From an uncultured Clostridia bacterium (GTDB taxonomy: Bacteria > Bacillota > Clostridia > Christensenellales > Borkfalkiaceae), in assembly GCA_947631005.1 (NCBI GenBank), contig CANRJR010000002.1:1-64000 (forward strand): a stretch of DNA of 64,000 bases, in the 5' to 3' direction. A model generated the notes under the pieces. It saw nothing but the letters and a program-made list of their open reading frames with translations. It ran no database searches and was not told the DNA's origin. The translations under genes and the position numbers were made by a program. Position 1 is the stretch's first letter, and every line of letters starts with the position of its first letter. Shown here piece by piece: positions 45,261 through 53,205 of the stretch.

Positions 45261-45653
45261 ATGGCTGTTTTTCTTTCCCGTTCCGAAGAGGAGACGGTTG
45301 CGTTCGGGCGGGAGTACGCGAAAACGTTGAAGGCGGGGGACACCGTATGTCTCGAGGGAGAACTCGGGGCGGGCAAAACCGCGCTCTGCCGCGGGATCTT
45401 GCAGGGGCTCGGGGTCAAAGACGAGGTGACGAGCCCCACCTATGCCTATGTCAACGAATACGGCAACGTCTTTCATTTCGACTGCTACCGCATCTCGTCC
45501 GAGGCGCAGGCGTACGCGCTCGGGCTCTTCGATTACTTCGGGCGGGGTGGAATTTGTCTCGTCGAATGGGCGGAGAACATCCGCGGGTTGATCCCCGAAA
45601 ATCACAAAACGCTGCGCATTACGGGGCGCGGCGTACGGGAGATAAGCGATTGA
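45261..45653 (+). CDS. tsaE: tRNA t6A biosynthesis ATPase TsaE
   Basis: TsaE supports TsaB/TsaD in making t6A37 on ANN-decoding tRNAs. The 130-residue protein has Walker A GELGAGKT (33-40), SPTYAYVNEYGN, FHFDCYRI, and VEWAENI. ATG 45261 matches the usual family start, but there is no ribosome binding site before it; the promoter -10 box occupies that place. An in-frame GTG at 45183 overlapping the ribU stop would add 26 atypical residues and is a less likely alternative. TsaB follows with a 4-nt overlap; tsaD is not in this cluster. Confidence 0.93.
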   Translation: MAVFLSRSEEETVAFGREYAKTLKAGDTVCLEGELGAGKTALCRGILQGLGVKDEVTSPTYAYVNEYGNVFHFDCYRISSEAQAYALGLFDYFGRGGICLVEWAENIRGLIPENHKTLRITGRGVREISD

Positions 45654-46234
45654 ATTTTCTTGCGATCGACACAAGCAGGCGGCGTTTGACCGTCGCCGCC
45701 GTCAAAGGGGAGAAAACGGTTCTTTCCGACGCCGACTGCCCCATGCAGCATTCGGTACGTCTGATGGGGGAGATCGACGGCGCACTGCGCGGGATCGGGC
45801 TGACCTTGCCCGAGCTCGACTTTATCGCGTGCGTGGTAGGACCGGGGTCGTTTACGGGCATCCGTATCGGCATTTCCACGGTGAAAGGGCTGTGCCTCGG
45901 CGCGGAGAAGCCCGCCGTAAAAGTCACCTCTTTCGACTGCCTCGCATATGCTGTGGAAGAGCGCGACAAGATCGCCCTCGTCGACGCGGGTCACGGCGCG
46001 GTGTACGCGCAGGGCTTCGGCGGGGCGGACGTGAGCAAGGGATATTATCCCGCCGAAGAGATCCTCGCAAAAAGCGCGCTCCTGTTGAGCGCAGAGCCGC
46101 TTTCGTTCCCCACGCGCGTCGTCAATCCCGCGCAGGGGCTGGTGCGCGCCCTGCGCGCCCATGCCGAGCTCATTCCCGCGGAGGAACTTGCGGCGGAATA
46201 TTTGCGCAGATCGCAGGCGGAGGAGAGGGCATGA
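45650..46234 (+). CDS. tsaB: tRNA t6A biosynthesis protein TsaB
   Basis: TsaB is the ASKHA-fold partner of TsaD in t6A synthesis. The start is TTG at 45650, overlapping the tsaE stop, preceded by CGGGAG. The 194-residue protein begins with NFLAIDTSRRRLTVAAV and contains GPGSFTGIRIGISTVKGL, the family signature. It is slightly shorter than the usual 220-230 residues. Confidence 0.94.
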   Translation: MNFLAIDTSRRRLTVAAVKGEKTVLSDADCPMQHSVRLMGEIDGALRGIGLTLPELDFIACVVGPGSFTGIRIGISTVKGLCLGAEKPAVKVTSFDCLAYAVEERDKIALVDAGHGAVYAQGFGGADVSKGYYPAEEILAKSALLLSAEPLSFPTRVVNPAQGLVRALRAHAELIPAEELAAEYLRRSQAEERA

Positions 46235-46662
46235 ACACGCGTCCGTGGAGCTATCGCGATCTCGACCGCATCGAAGAACTCGAAGCGGAGTGTTTTTCCG
46301 ACCCGTGGCCGCGCCGCGCGCTCGCCGACAGCTTTTTATCGGACATCTTTTTCGGGGTCGCGCTCGAAGAGGAGGAAGGGCTCGTCGGTTACGGGGGCGT
46401 CCGCGTCGCGGGCGACGAAGCGGAGATCGAACTCATCGCGGTGAGCGAGATGTACCGCCGTTGCGGGCGGGGCGGAAAAATTCTGTGCGACCTGCTCGAA
46501 ATCGCAAAAGAGCACGGGGCGCGGCGGGTCTTTCTCGAAGTGCGCGTCTCCAACGCGGCGGCGCAACTGCTCTACTTAAAGGCGGGATTCCGCGGTCTGT
46601 ACGCCCGCTCGCGCTACTATCCCGACGGCGAGGACGCCGTTGTCATGGTCAAGGAGATATGA
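46231..46662 (+). CDS. rimI: Ribosomal-protein-alanine N-acetyltransferase RimI-like
   Basis: The 143-residue GNAT protein has the RimI pattern: ECFSDPWPRRAL near the start, ELIAVSEMYRRCGRGGKIL as the acetyl-CoA loop (variant of the R/Q-x-x-G-x-G/A motif), FLEVRVSNAAAQLLYLKAGF and the ARSRYYPDGEDAVVM end. It likely acetylates a ribosomal protein N-terminus. It overlaps tsaB by 4 nt; tsaE-tsaB-rimI is a common order. Confidence 0.93.
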   Translation: MNTRPWSYRDLDRIEELEAECFSDPWPRRALADSFLSDIFFGVALEEEEGLVGYGGVRVAGDEAEIELIAVSEMYRRCGRGGKILCDLLEIAKEHGARRVFLEVRVSNAAAQLLYLKAGFRGLYARSRYYPDGEDAVVMVKEI

Positions 46663-47363
46663 ACTTATCCTATACGATGTGCGGAGAGGGACGCGACCTC
46701 GTGATGTTGCACGGCTACCTCTCCCGCAAGGAAAGTTTTTTACCCCAGATAACCTATTTTCGACAATTCTACCGCGTGACCGCGCTCGACTTCCCCGGCA
46801 TGGGGGAGGCGGGGGAACTGCCCGCGGCGTGGTCGGTGGACGACTACGCCGATTGGACGGAGAACGCGCTTTCCCGCCTCGGGATCTGCCGTCCGCTTCT
46901 GCTCGCGCATTCGTTCGGGGGACGGGTCGCCGTCAAACTGCTCTCGCGGGGGCTGGATTGCGGCGGCGCGGTGCTCGTGGGGTGCGCGGGGATCGTCCCG
47001 CGGCGGACGCTTTGCTACCGCATGCGGGTCGGGTGCTACCGCTTGGTCAAAAAGATCGCGCCCGCCTACGCCGAACGCAGGTTCGGGAGCGCGGAATACA
47101 GAAGCCTTTCCCCCGTCATGCGGGAAAGTTTCAAACGCATCGTCAACGAAGATCTTCGGGAGGACGCAAAGCGCATCCGCTGTCCCGTCCTCTTTGTGTA
47201 CGGGGAGAACGACCGCGAAACGCCGCTCTCCTCGGCGCAGATCTACCGTGCGTGCGTACCGAACGCCAAACTCGCCGTGCTGGCGCATTGCGGACATTTC
47301 GCCCATCTCGACGATCCGCTTGCCTTTCAGCTCGCGGCGGAGGAGTTTTACAATGCCGTTTGA
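46659..47363 (+). CDS. Alpha/beta-hydrolase
   Basis: The 234-residue protein is an alpha/beta-hydrolase fold enzyme: oxyanion-hole LHGYL, nucleophile motif AHSFGG, acid YGENDRET and histidine CGHFAHLDDP. No cap domain beyond a short helical insert (about 125-165) is seen. Substrate cannot be named. It sits where tsaD often follows rimI, overlaps rimI by 4 nt and murF by 11 nt. Confidence 0.88.
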   Translation: MNLSYTMCGEGRDLVMLHGYLSRKESFLPQITYFRQFYRVTALDFPGMGEAGELPAAWSVDDYADWTENALSRLGICRPLLLAHSFGGRVAVKLLSRGLDCGGAVLVGCAGIVPRRTLCYRMRVGCYRLVKKIAPAYAERRFGSAEYRSLSPVMRESFKRIVNEDLREDAKRIRCPVLFVYGENDRETPLSSAQIYRACVPNAKLAVLAHCGHFAHLDDPLAFQLAAEEFYNAV

Positions 47364-48921
47364 TGCCGTCATCGTAATCGCTGCCTTTTCCGTCCTCTTT
47401 GCGGCGGCGTTCTTCTTTGCGTCCTTCCCGCTCATGGGGATCTTGCAGCAGGAGGGATATTCGCCGCGCGCTTTTTTGCGCTGGTTCTTCAAGCGGCGCA
47501 ACGTCGTGCGGCAGAGGTATGGACTTCTGGCGACGGCGTTCCTCTTCCTCGGCGGGATCTTCGCGGTCGCGTTCTCCTTTTTGGGTGCGACGGCGGCGGT
47601 GTGCGCGTCGCTTCTCGCCTGTATCGCGCTCTGCGCGGTGTTTTGCTACGCCTTCCGCGCCGCCCTCAAAGTCCCGCTCGTATTCACCCGCCGCATGATC
47701 CGCCTCGGCGTCGCGTACGCCGTCTGTATCGGGCTGGTCTGCGCGGGGGCGCAGTGCGGGCTGTGGTTCTGCGCCGAAGCGGTGGGCGGGCGCATCGCGC
47801 ACGCGCTTCTTCGCACCCTCCCGCTCGCGGTACTGCCGCTTCTGCTTCCCCTCGTCCTCTGCGCGGCAAACCTCATCATGCAGACCTATGAAGTTCCGAG
47901 AAGCCGCGCGCTTCTTCGCCGCGCGGCGCGCTTGTTGCGGGAGAGCGACTGCGTAAAGATCGGCATTACGGGCTCGTTCGGCAAGACGAGCGTCAAGGAA
48001 TACGCCCGCGTCCTGCTCGGTGACGGCGCGTACGCCACGCCCGCCTCCTACAATACGCCGCTCGGGATCGCGCGGTGCGTCAACGAGCACGGGCTCAACT
48101 GCCGCTATTTCCTCGCCGAAATGGGGGCGCGGAAGGCGGGGGATATCGCCGAGCTCTGCGACCTCGTGTCGCCAGAATACGGCGTCGTGACGGGGATCTG
48201 TCCCCAGCACATTCAAACGTTTGGCTCGCTCGAAGCGATAAAACGCGAAAAGGGGGTGCTCGCGCGGCGCGCCAAAACCGTCGTCGCGGGGCGCACCGCC
48301 GCCGACCTTTCGGAGGACGCCTTCGCCGAGGGACGGGACTTTGCCTGCGAGAACATCGAACTTACCAAGGCGGGTTCGTCGTTCGATTTGGTGATCGCGG
48401 GCGAGCGCGCGCGGGTGCATACCGCGCTGTTGGGGCGGCACGCCGCCGAGGACGTCGCCATCGCCGCCGCGCTCTGCTATCGTCTCGGCATGCCGTTTGA
48501 ACAAATCGCGGCGCGTATCCCCCTGCTCACGCCCGTCCCGCACCGTCTGCAACGTCTCGACGGGAACGGCGCGGACGTCCTCGACGATTCCTACAACGCG
48601 AACATCGAGGGTGCGAAAAACGCCGCCGAGGTACTGTCGCTGTTCGGCGGGCGGCGGTTCGTCGTCACCCCGGGCATCGTCGAGCTGGGAGAACTCGAAG
48701 AGGACATCAACTTCGAACTCGGGAAACTGCTTGCCCCGTTCGAGCTCATCCTCGTCGGCGAAACGCTCGTTCTGCCCGTCAAACGGGGATATCTTGCGGC
48801 GGGCGGGAGCGCGGTGAGCGTCGTCCCCACGCTGTCCGCTGCGCGCGATCTCTTGTCCGAGCGGCTCGGCGCGGGCGACTGCGTGCTCTTTTTGAACGAC
48901 CTGCCCGACAAATACCTTTGA
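47353..48921 (+). CDS. MurF-like Mur ligase with N-terminal membrane domain
   Basis: The 522-residue protein has about five membrane helices in residues 1-185, then a Mur ligase central domain with P-loop GITGSFGKTS (204-213), NTPLGIARC, the FLAEMGARKAGDI metal segment, and the C-terminal domain starting near LDGNGADVLDDSYNANIEG, which is characteristic of MurF. MurF adds D-Ala-D-Ala to the UDP-MurNAc tripeptide. The usual N-terminal UDP-binding domain is replaced by the membrane part. The ddl gene directly downstream supports a D-Ala-D-Ala ligation role, though another acceptor is possible. Confidence 0.85.
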   Translation: MPFDAVIVIAAFSVLFAAAFFFASFPLMGILQQEGYSPRAFLRWFFKRRNVVRQRYGLLATAFLFLGGIFAVAFSFLGATAAVCASLLACIALCAVFCYAFRAALKVPLVFTRRMIRLGVAYAVCIGLVCAGAQCGLWFCAEAVGGRIAHALLRTLPLAVLPLLLPLVLCAANLIMQTYEVPRSRALLRRAARLLRESDCVKIGITGSFGKTSVKEYARVLLGDGAYATPASYNTPLGIARCVNEHGLNCRYFLAEMGARKAGDIAELCDLVSPEYGVVTGICPQHIQTFGSLEAIKREKGVLARRAKTVVAGRTAADLSEDAFAEGRDFACENIELTKAGSSFDLVIAGERARVHTALLGRHAAEDVAIAAALCYRLGMPFEQIAARIPLLTPVPHRLQRLDGNGADVLDDSYNANIEGAKNAAEVLSLFGGRRFVVTPGIVELGELEEDINFELGKLLAPFELILVGETLVLPVKRGYLAAGGSAVSVVPTLSAARDLLSERLGAGDCVLFLNDLPDKYL

Positions 48922-49016
48922 CATTTCGGGCAGAGGCGCGGAACGCAATACCGAAGAAACACCGAAGAAACACCGAAGAGAGAACGCCCGTTCGGGCAAA
49001 TCGCGGAGGTGTTTTT

Positions 49017-50093
49017 TTGATCGTCGCCGTCTTTTTCGGAGGAAGATCGAACGAAAGAGAAATCTCCGTCATCACGGGGCTGTATTGCGTCAATTTGCTC
49101 AAAAGCAAGGTAAAAGTGCTGCCCGTCTACCTCCCGTTCGAGGGGGGAATGACGCTCGCCGCGGGGGCGCGGTTGGAGGACTTCCGCGCGCCGAATTTTC
49201 CCGCCGTCCGTCTCGAAGGGCGCGCCCTCGTCAGGAAGCGGAAAAAATACCCGTTCGACTGCGCGCTCAACTGCTGCCACGGCGGGGCGGGGGAGGACGG
49301 CACGCTCGCCGCGCTCCTGCGTTGGAACGGCGTTCCGTCGGCTTCGCCCGATATGCCCGTCTCCGCGGTGTTCATGGATAAAACGCTCACCAAGTTCGCC
49401 GCCGCGGGCATGCAGATCCCCACCGCCCCCTCCTTTTGGGTGGACGAAGCGGCGTGGCGGGAGCGGGAAGAGGTCTTTGCGCGGGCGGAGGCGTTCGGCT
49501 ATCCCGTCGTCGTCAAGCCTGCGCGGCTGGGTTCGAGCATCGGGGTGACGGTCGCGCGGACGGAGGAGGAACTTTCCCGCGCGCTCACGCTCGCTTTCCG
49601 TCTCGACAGCCGCGCCCTCGTCGAGCGGTACTTCGAACAAAAGCGGGATATCAACTGCGCCGCCTACCGCCGCGGCGGGGAGATCGTGCTCTCTCCGCTC
49701 GAAGAGGTGTATTCGGACGGGGACATCCTCACGTTCGGCGAAAAGTACGAACGCGCGGCGCGGACGAGCGACCTGCCCGCCGTCCTGCCGCCCGAGACCG
49801 AGCAAAAGATCTGCGCCTACACCCGCGCGCTCTACGAGGGGTTCGGCGTCCGCGGGGTGGTGCGCGCCGATTTCCTGCTCGCGGGGGAGGAGGTGTACTT
49901 CAACGAGCTGAACACCGTGCCGGGGTCGCTTGCGTGCTATCTGTTCGGCGAAACGCTCACCGCCCGCCGCGATTTTCTGCTCACCCTCGTCGGAGAGGCG
50001 CGGGAGGAGGAGAAAAAGGAGATCGTCTGCGCCGACATCTTGCGCCGCTACGAGGGCGCAAAGGGGTGCAAACGCAGGGGAAATATTTTATGA
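49017..50093 (+). CDS. ddl: D-alanine--D-alanine ligase
   Basis: Ddl makes the dipeptide used by MurF. The start is probably TTG at 49017, with GGAGGT 6 nt upstream; it gives the family start IVAVFFGGRSNEREIS. The 358-residue ATP-grasp protein has CCHGGAGEDGTLAALL, DKTLTKFAAAGMQIPTA, VVKPARLGSSIGVTVA and the NELNTVPGSLACYLF end. An H-to-P type change is not obvious, and the ligand-specificity residue (D-Ala versus D-Lac) cannot be judged safely. A short direct repeat of ACCGAAGAAAC (three units, last imperfect) lies upstream at 48949-48980. Confidence 0.93.
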   Translation: MIVAVFFGGRSNEREISVITGLYCVNLLKSKVKVLPVYLPFEGGMTLAAGARLEDFRAPNFPAVRLEGRALVRKRKKYPFDCALNCCHGGAGEDGTLAALLRWNGVPSASPDMPVSAVFMDKTLTKFAAAGMQIPTAPSFWVDEAAWREREEVFARAEAFGYPVVVKPARLGSSIGVTVARTEEELSRALTLAFRLDSRALVERYFEQKRDINCAAYRRGGEIVLSPLEEVYSDGDILTFGEKYERAARTSDLPAVLPPETEQKICAYTRALYEGFGVRGVVRADFLLAGEEVYFNELNTVPGSLACYLFGETLTARRDFLLTLVGEAREEEKKEIVCADILRRYEGAKGCKRRGNIL

Positions 50094-50097
50094 GAGC

Positions 50098-50124
50098 CGC
50101 CCGCGCAAGACGCGGGCGTTTTTT
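50098..50124 (+). terminator. Terminator after ddl
   Basis: CGCCCGCG (50098-50105) pairs with CGCGGGCG (50111-50118) and continues into TTTTTT. It starts a few bases after the ddl stop and ends one base before the -35 box of the obgE promoter. Confidence 0.88.
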
Positions 50125-50125
50125 G

Positions 50126-50154
50126 TTGCCAAGCGCGAAAAAATTTGCTATACT
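50126..50154 (+). promoter_or_regulatory. Promoter abutting the obgE start (leaderless)
   Basis: TTGCCA (50126-50131) and TATACT (50149-50154) are 17 bp apart. Six nucleotides (TTGCGT) separate the -10 box from the obgE ATG. Confidence 0.8.
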
Positions 50155-50160
50155 TTGCGT

Positions 50161-51435
50161 ATGGCAAATTACGGCTTTACCGATAAAGTGAAGATCACGG
50201 TCAAGGCGGGCGACGGCGGCGACGGCATGAATTCGTTCAAGGCGTACAAGGGCAAGCCCGCCTGCGGGCCTGACGGCGGCGACGGCGGCGACGGCGGCGA
50301 CGTCGTTTTCGTCGGCGACAAGGATATGCACGACCTGCTCTCTTTCCGCTTCACCACCAAGTATTTCGCAGGGAACGGCGAGCGCGGCGGGGTCAACCGT
50401 TGCACGGGCAAGCGGGGCGCGGACGCGGTCGTCAAAGTCCCCTGCGGAACGCTCGTGCGGGACGCCGAAAGCGGCAAGATCCTCTGTGACGTGTACGAGG
50501 ACGGCGAACAGGTCGTCCTGTTGCGGGGCGGCCGCGGGGGAAAGGGGAACGTCCGCTTTACCACCGCGCGGCGGCACGCGCCCGACTTTGCGCAAAAGGG
50601 CGGGCTCGCCAAGCCGCACGCGCTCATTCTCGAAATGAAAGTCATCGCCGACGTCGGGTTTGTCGGCTTCCCCAATGCGGGAAAATCCACACTGCTTTCT
50701 AAGATCTCCGCGGCGAAGCCCAAGATCGCCGACTACCATTTTACCACGCTCTCGCCCAATCTCGGCGTCGTGAGCGTGTACGGCGAACATTTCGTGGCGG
50801 CGGATATCCCCGGGCTCATCGAGGGCGCGGCGGCGGGCGCGGGGCTCGGGCACGACTTTCTGCGCCACATCGAACGCACCCGCATGCTGCTGCACGTTCT
50901 CGACATTTCGGGGATGGAGGGGCGCGACCCGCTCGACGATTTCAGAGTAGTCGACGCCGAGCTCAAAGCGTATTCGGAGAAGATCGCCGCGCTTCCGCGG
51001 CTCGTCGTGCTCAACAAGACGGACGCGTTCGGCGCGCAGGAAAATATCGCGCGGTTTCGCAGGAAATACGGCAAACGCTATGCGATCTACGGGATCTCCG
51101 CACTGCGCGGCGACGGGCTCGAAGAACTGCTCAACGCCACCGTTGCCATGCTCAAAACGCTTCCTCCCGCCGAGAAGATCCCCTCCGACGAATTTGCGTT
51201 CGAGGACGAGGACAACACTTCGTTCGAGATCTTCCGCGACGAGAACGGCGCGTACGTCGTCGTGGGGGGGCTGGTCGATCTGCTCTGCCGCAACGTCGTG
51301 CTCTCCAATCCCGATTCCTATGCGTACTTTCAGCGGGTCTTGAAACTGCGCGGGGTGTTCAAAGAGCTCGAAGCGGCGGGGTGCACGACGGGCGACACCG
51401 TGGTCGTCGGCGACGTGGAATTTGAATACGTATAG
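50161..51435 (+). CDS. obgE: GTPase Obg/CgtA
   Basis: Obg is a ribosome-assembly GTPase. The 424-residue protein has the glycine-rich Obg fold (KVKITVKAGDGGDGMNSF ... GGDGGDGGDVVF), the G domain with G1 GFPNAGKS (169-176), G3 DIPGLIEGAA and G4 NKTD, and a C-terminal OCT domain (about 345-424). The ATG at 50161 fits the family start exactly, yet has no ribosome binding site; the promoter -10 box ends 6 nt before it. Confidence 0.97.
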   Translation: MANYGFTDKVKITVKAGDGGDGMNSFKAYKGKPACGPDGGDGGDGGDVVFVGDKDMHDLLSFRFTTKYFAGNGERGGVNRCTGKRGADAVVKVPCGTLVRDAESGKILCDVYEDGEQVVLLRGGRGGKGNVRFTTARRHAPDFAQKGGLAKPHALILEMKVIADVGFVGFPNAGKSTLLSKISAAKPKIADYHFTTLSPNLGVVSVYGEHFVAADIPGLIEGAAAGAGLGHDFLRHIERTRMLLHVLDISGMEGRDPLDDFRVVDAELKAYSEKIAALPRLVVLNKTDAFGAQENIARFRRKYGKRYAIYGISALRGDGLEELLNATVAMLKTLPPAEKIPSDEFAFEDEDNTSFEIFRDENGAYVVVGGLVDLLCRNVVLSNPDSYAYFQRVLKLRGVFKELEAAGCTTGDTVVVGDVEFEYV

Positions 51436-51516
51436 CGATTTGCGGAAATTCCGACCGCAAAAGCGCGGGAAAGAACCTGAAACAAAAATCATGAAAATCA
51501 CGAAAGGGGTGGGAAT

Positions 51517-51810
51517 ATGTTCACAAGCAAACAGCGCGCGAAGTTGCGTTCGATGGCGAGCACGGAAAAGCCGATCGCCCAAGTGGGGAAAGAGGGGATC
51601 TCCGAAAATCTCGTGGCGGGATTGTCCGACGCGCTCGAAGCGCGCGAGCTCATCAAGATCGCGCTATTGCCGTCCGCGGGGGAGGACGGCGACAACCTCG
51701 CCGAAAATCTCGCCGAACTGCTCGGCGCGGAGGTCGTCGCGGTGATCGGGAGAAAGGCGATCCTGTACCGCCGTTCCTCCAAACGCGACTTCCGTCATAT
51801 CGAATTTTAA
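51517..51810 (+). CDS. yhbY: CRM-domain RNA-binding protein YhbY
   Basis: The 97-residue protein matches YhbY: TSKQRAKLRSMASTEKPIAQVGKEGISE, the later ELIKIALL segment and VVAVIGRKAILYRRS at the C-terminus. It associates with pre-50S ribosomes in other bacteria. The ATG is preceded by AAAGGGGTGGG. It follows obgE by 81 nt, the usual neighbour, and probably shares its transcript. Confidence 0.94.
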   Translation: MFTSKQRAKLRSMASTEKPIAQVGKEGISENLVAGLSDALEARELIKIALLPSAGEDGDNLAENLAELLGAEVVAVIGRKAILYRRSSKRDFRHIEF

Positions 51811-51850
51811 GCGTTTATTGCGGCGTTAGGAACGCCCGCCGCTTCTATAA

Positions 51851-52207
51851 TGTCATTTCGCCCCGCCTGCGGCTTCTATTTGTAGACCAAGGGCGGCACG
51901 AGGAGCGAAGCGACGAAGTAGCGGAGGCGGCTTCCAATCTGTCATTTCGAGTGGAGCGGGCAACGCCCGCGGAATCGAGAAATCTCCCTTATTTTTATTT
52001 TAAGACTCATCAACGACCAAGGGGATTTCTCCGCGCGCTCACTGCGTTCGCTTGGTCGAAATGACAGAGAGAAGAATGCCGAAATGACAGAGAGAAGAAT
52101 GCCGAAATGACAGAGAGAAGAATGCCGAAATGACAGAAAAGGCGGGTCGAAATGACAAAATGGGCGGGTCGAAATGACAAAGGCGAAATGACAAAGGTGA
52201 AATTACC
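51851..52207. repeat. Largest MITE-like repeat cluster with tandem CGAAATGACA array
   Basis: A 127-bp complete element runs from TGTCATTTCG (51940-51949) to CGAAATGACA (52057-52066). It has a GCGGGCAACGCCCGC palindrome in the left arm and GCGCTCACTGCGTTCGC in the right, with opposing GAGAAATCTCCC and GGGGATTTCTCC. A second left end lies at 51851. After the right end the decamer repeats at 52080, 52103, 52126, 52148, 52170 and 52184, with spacings of 23, 23, 23, 22, 22 and 14 bp. The first three units share the filler GAGAGAAGAATGC. The rest of the gap (51811-51850, 52208-52249) holds only fragments of the same family. Confidence 0.9.
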
Positions 52208-52249
52208 AATTAGAACGCCTGTTTGCGCTTGATGTTATTTTATTGAACC

Positions 52250-52280
52250 GAGAGCCCGCGTCGGGGAGACGCGGGCTCTC
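52250..52280. terminator. Bidirectional hairpin between yhbY and the HAD gene
   Basis: The same 13-bp stem GAGAGCCCGCGTC (52250-52262, pairing with 52268-52280) as at 6557 and 12106, here with a GGGGA loop. It lies between convergent genes, but lacks a long T-run on either side. Confidence 0.6.
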
Positions 52281-52319
52281 ATGTTGTGCTTTTGCAAGCG
52301 TACAAACGTATCACGGATC

Positions 52320-52970
52320 TCAAAGGAGTTCTTGGTACGAGGTGATGTAGAGGTCGCAGATGGCGCGCATGCGGGGTCGGTCGGCGGCGTCGTGGGGGTC
52401 GAAAACGCCCACAGTGAAAAAGCCGCCCGTCTTTGCGCTCTGCGCGCCGAGCGGGATATCCTCGAACACGGCGCATTCCGCCGCGGGCAGGGCGAGCCGT
52501 TTCGCCGCTTCGAGGTAGACGTCGGGGAAAGCCTTGCTCTTGCCCGCCTCGCGGGTGGTGACGAACGCCGAAAAGAGGGCGTCGACGCCCGCGCGTCGGA
52601 GGGCGGGCAGAAAGAGTTCGGGGGCGGACGACGTGGCGATCGCGAGTTTTACGCCGCGCGCCGCGAGCGCGCGCAAAAAATCGCAGACGTACGGCTTGGG
52701 CAGAACGTTGCAAGCGTATTCCTCGCGCATGAGCCGCCGCCACTCTTCCACGATGCTCTCGGGCGGTTCGGGGAGGGAGAAGCGCGCCTTGGTATAGACG
52801 GCGGCGTCGATGAGGTCGAGTGCCTCGATGGCGTGCGGATAATCGTCGGGCAGGACGATCCCCCGTTCGGCGAAAAAGCGGACGTCTACATTCTTCCATG
52901 CGTCCAATGAGTTGAGAAGCGTCCCGTCGAGATCGAAGATCGCGCCGCGGACATATGCGGGTAAATTCAT
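52320..52970 (-). CDS. HAD-superfamily phosphatase, beta-phosphoglucomutase-like
   Basis: The 216-residue protein has HAD motif I IFDLDGTLLNS, a helical cap, motif II ATSSAPEL, the conserved KSKAFPDVYLEAAKRL lysine/motif III segment, and motif IV FEDIPLGAQSAK. The class resembles PgmB/phosphatase subfamily IA; substrate is unknown. The ATG at 52970 has no ribosome binding site; a perfect -35 and a TATACT lie directly upstream, giving a leaderless layout. It is monocistronic. Confidence 0.9.
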   Translation of the reverse strand: MNLPAYVRGAIFDLDGTLLNSLDAWKNVDVRFFAERGIVLPDDYPHAIEALDLIDAAVYTKARFSLPEPPESIVEEWRRLMREEYACNVLPKPYVCDFLRALAARGVKLAIATSSAPELFLPALRRAGVDALFSAFVTTREAGKSKAFPDVYLEAAKRLALPAAECAVFEDIPLGAQSAKTGGFFTVGVFDPHDAADRPRMRAICDLYITSYQELL

Positions 52971-52976
52971 ACGCGC

Positions 52977-53005
52977 AGTATAGCACATTTTCCCTATTTT
53001 GTCAA
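52977..53005 (-). promoter_or_regulatory. Promoter abutting the HAD gene start (leaderless)
   Basis: On the minus strand a perfect TTGACA (53005-53000) and TATACT (52982-52977) are 17 bp apart, and 6 nt (GCGCGT) separate the -10 box from the ATG. Confidence 0.88.
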
Positions 53006-53036
53006 ACAATGCTTTTCCGCGCATATGCGGGCGGCT

Positions 53037-53075
53037 CAACATGACAATTTAGAAACGCCTGTTCGTTTTCTGATT
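53037..53075. repeat. Remnant of the MITE-like family
   Basis: ACATGACAATTTAGAAACGCC followed by TGTTCG matches the tail module seen after decamers at 17096-17125 and near 52209. Only the end of the element is left. Confidence 0.6.
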
Positions 53076-53133
53076 TTGTTTCAGGCAATTCGGCGAACAA
53101 AAAAAGATTTTTTTGCGAACGGCTGCGAAAGGA

Positions 53134-53162
53134 TTGTGTTTTGTCTGGAAAAATGCTATAAT
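53134..53162 (+). promoter_or_regulatory. Promoter of plsX-rnc-smc-ftsY
   Basis: TTGTGT (53134-53139) and a perfect TATAAT (53157-53162) are 17 bp apart, with a 43-nt stretch to the plsX ATG. I see no FapR-type operator. Confidence 0.75.
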
Positions 53163-53205
53163 TGTTCTGTGCGCGCATGATGTTCGCGCGGATCGGAGAT
53201 GTATC

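Noticed and set aside
48918-48946. Promoter before ddl
   Set aside because: TTGACA is present at the murF stop codon, but no -10-like hexamer lies 16-18 bp downstream.
52057-52193. CRISPR-like array
   Set aside because: Repeats are only 10 bp, fillers are mostly identical rather than unique, and no cas genes are present.
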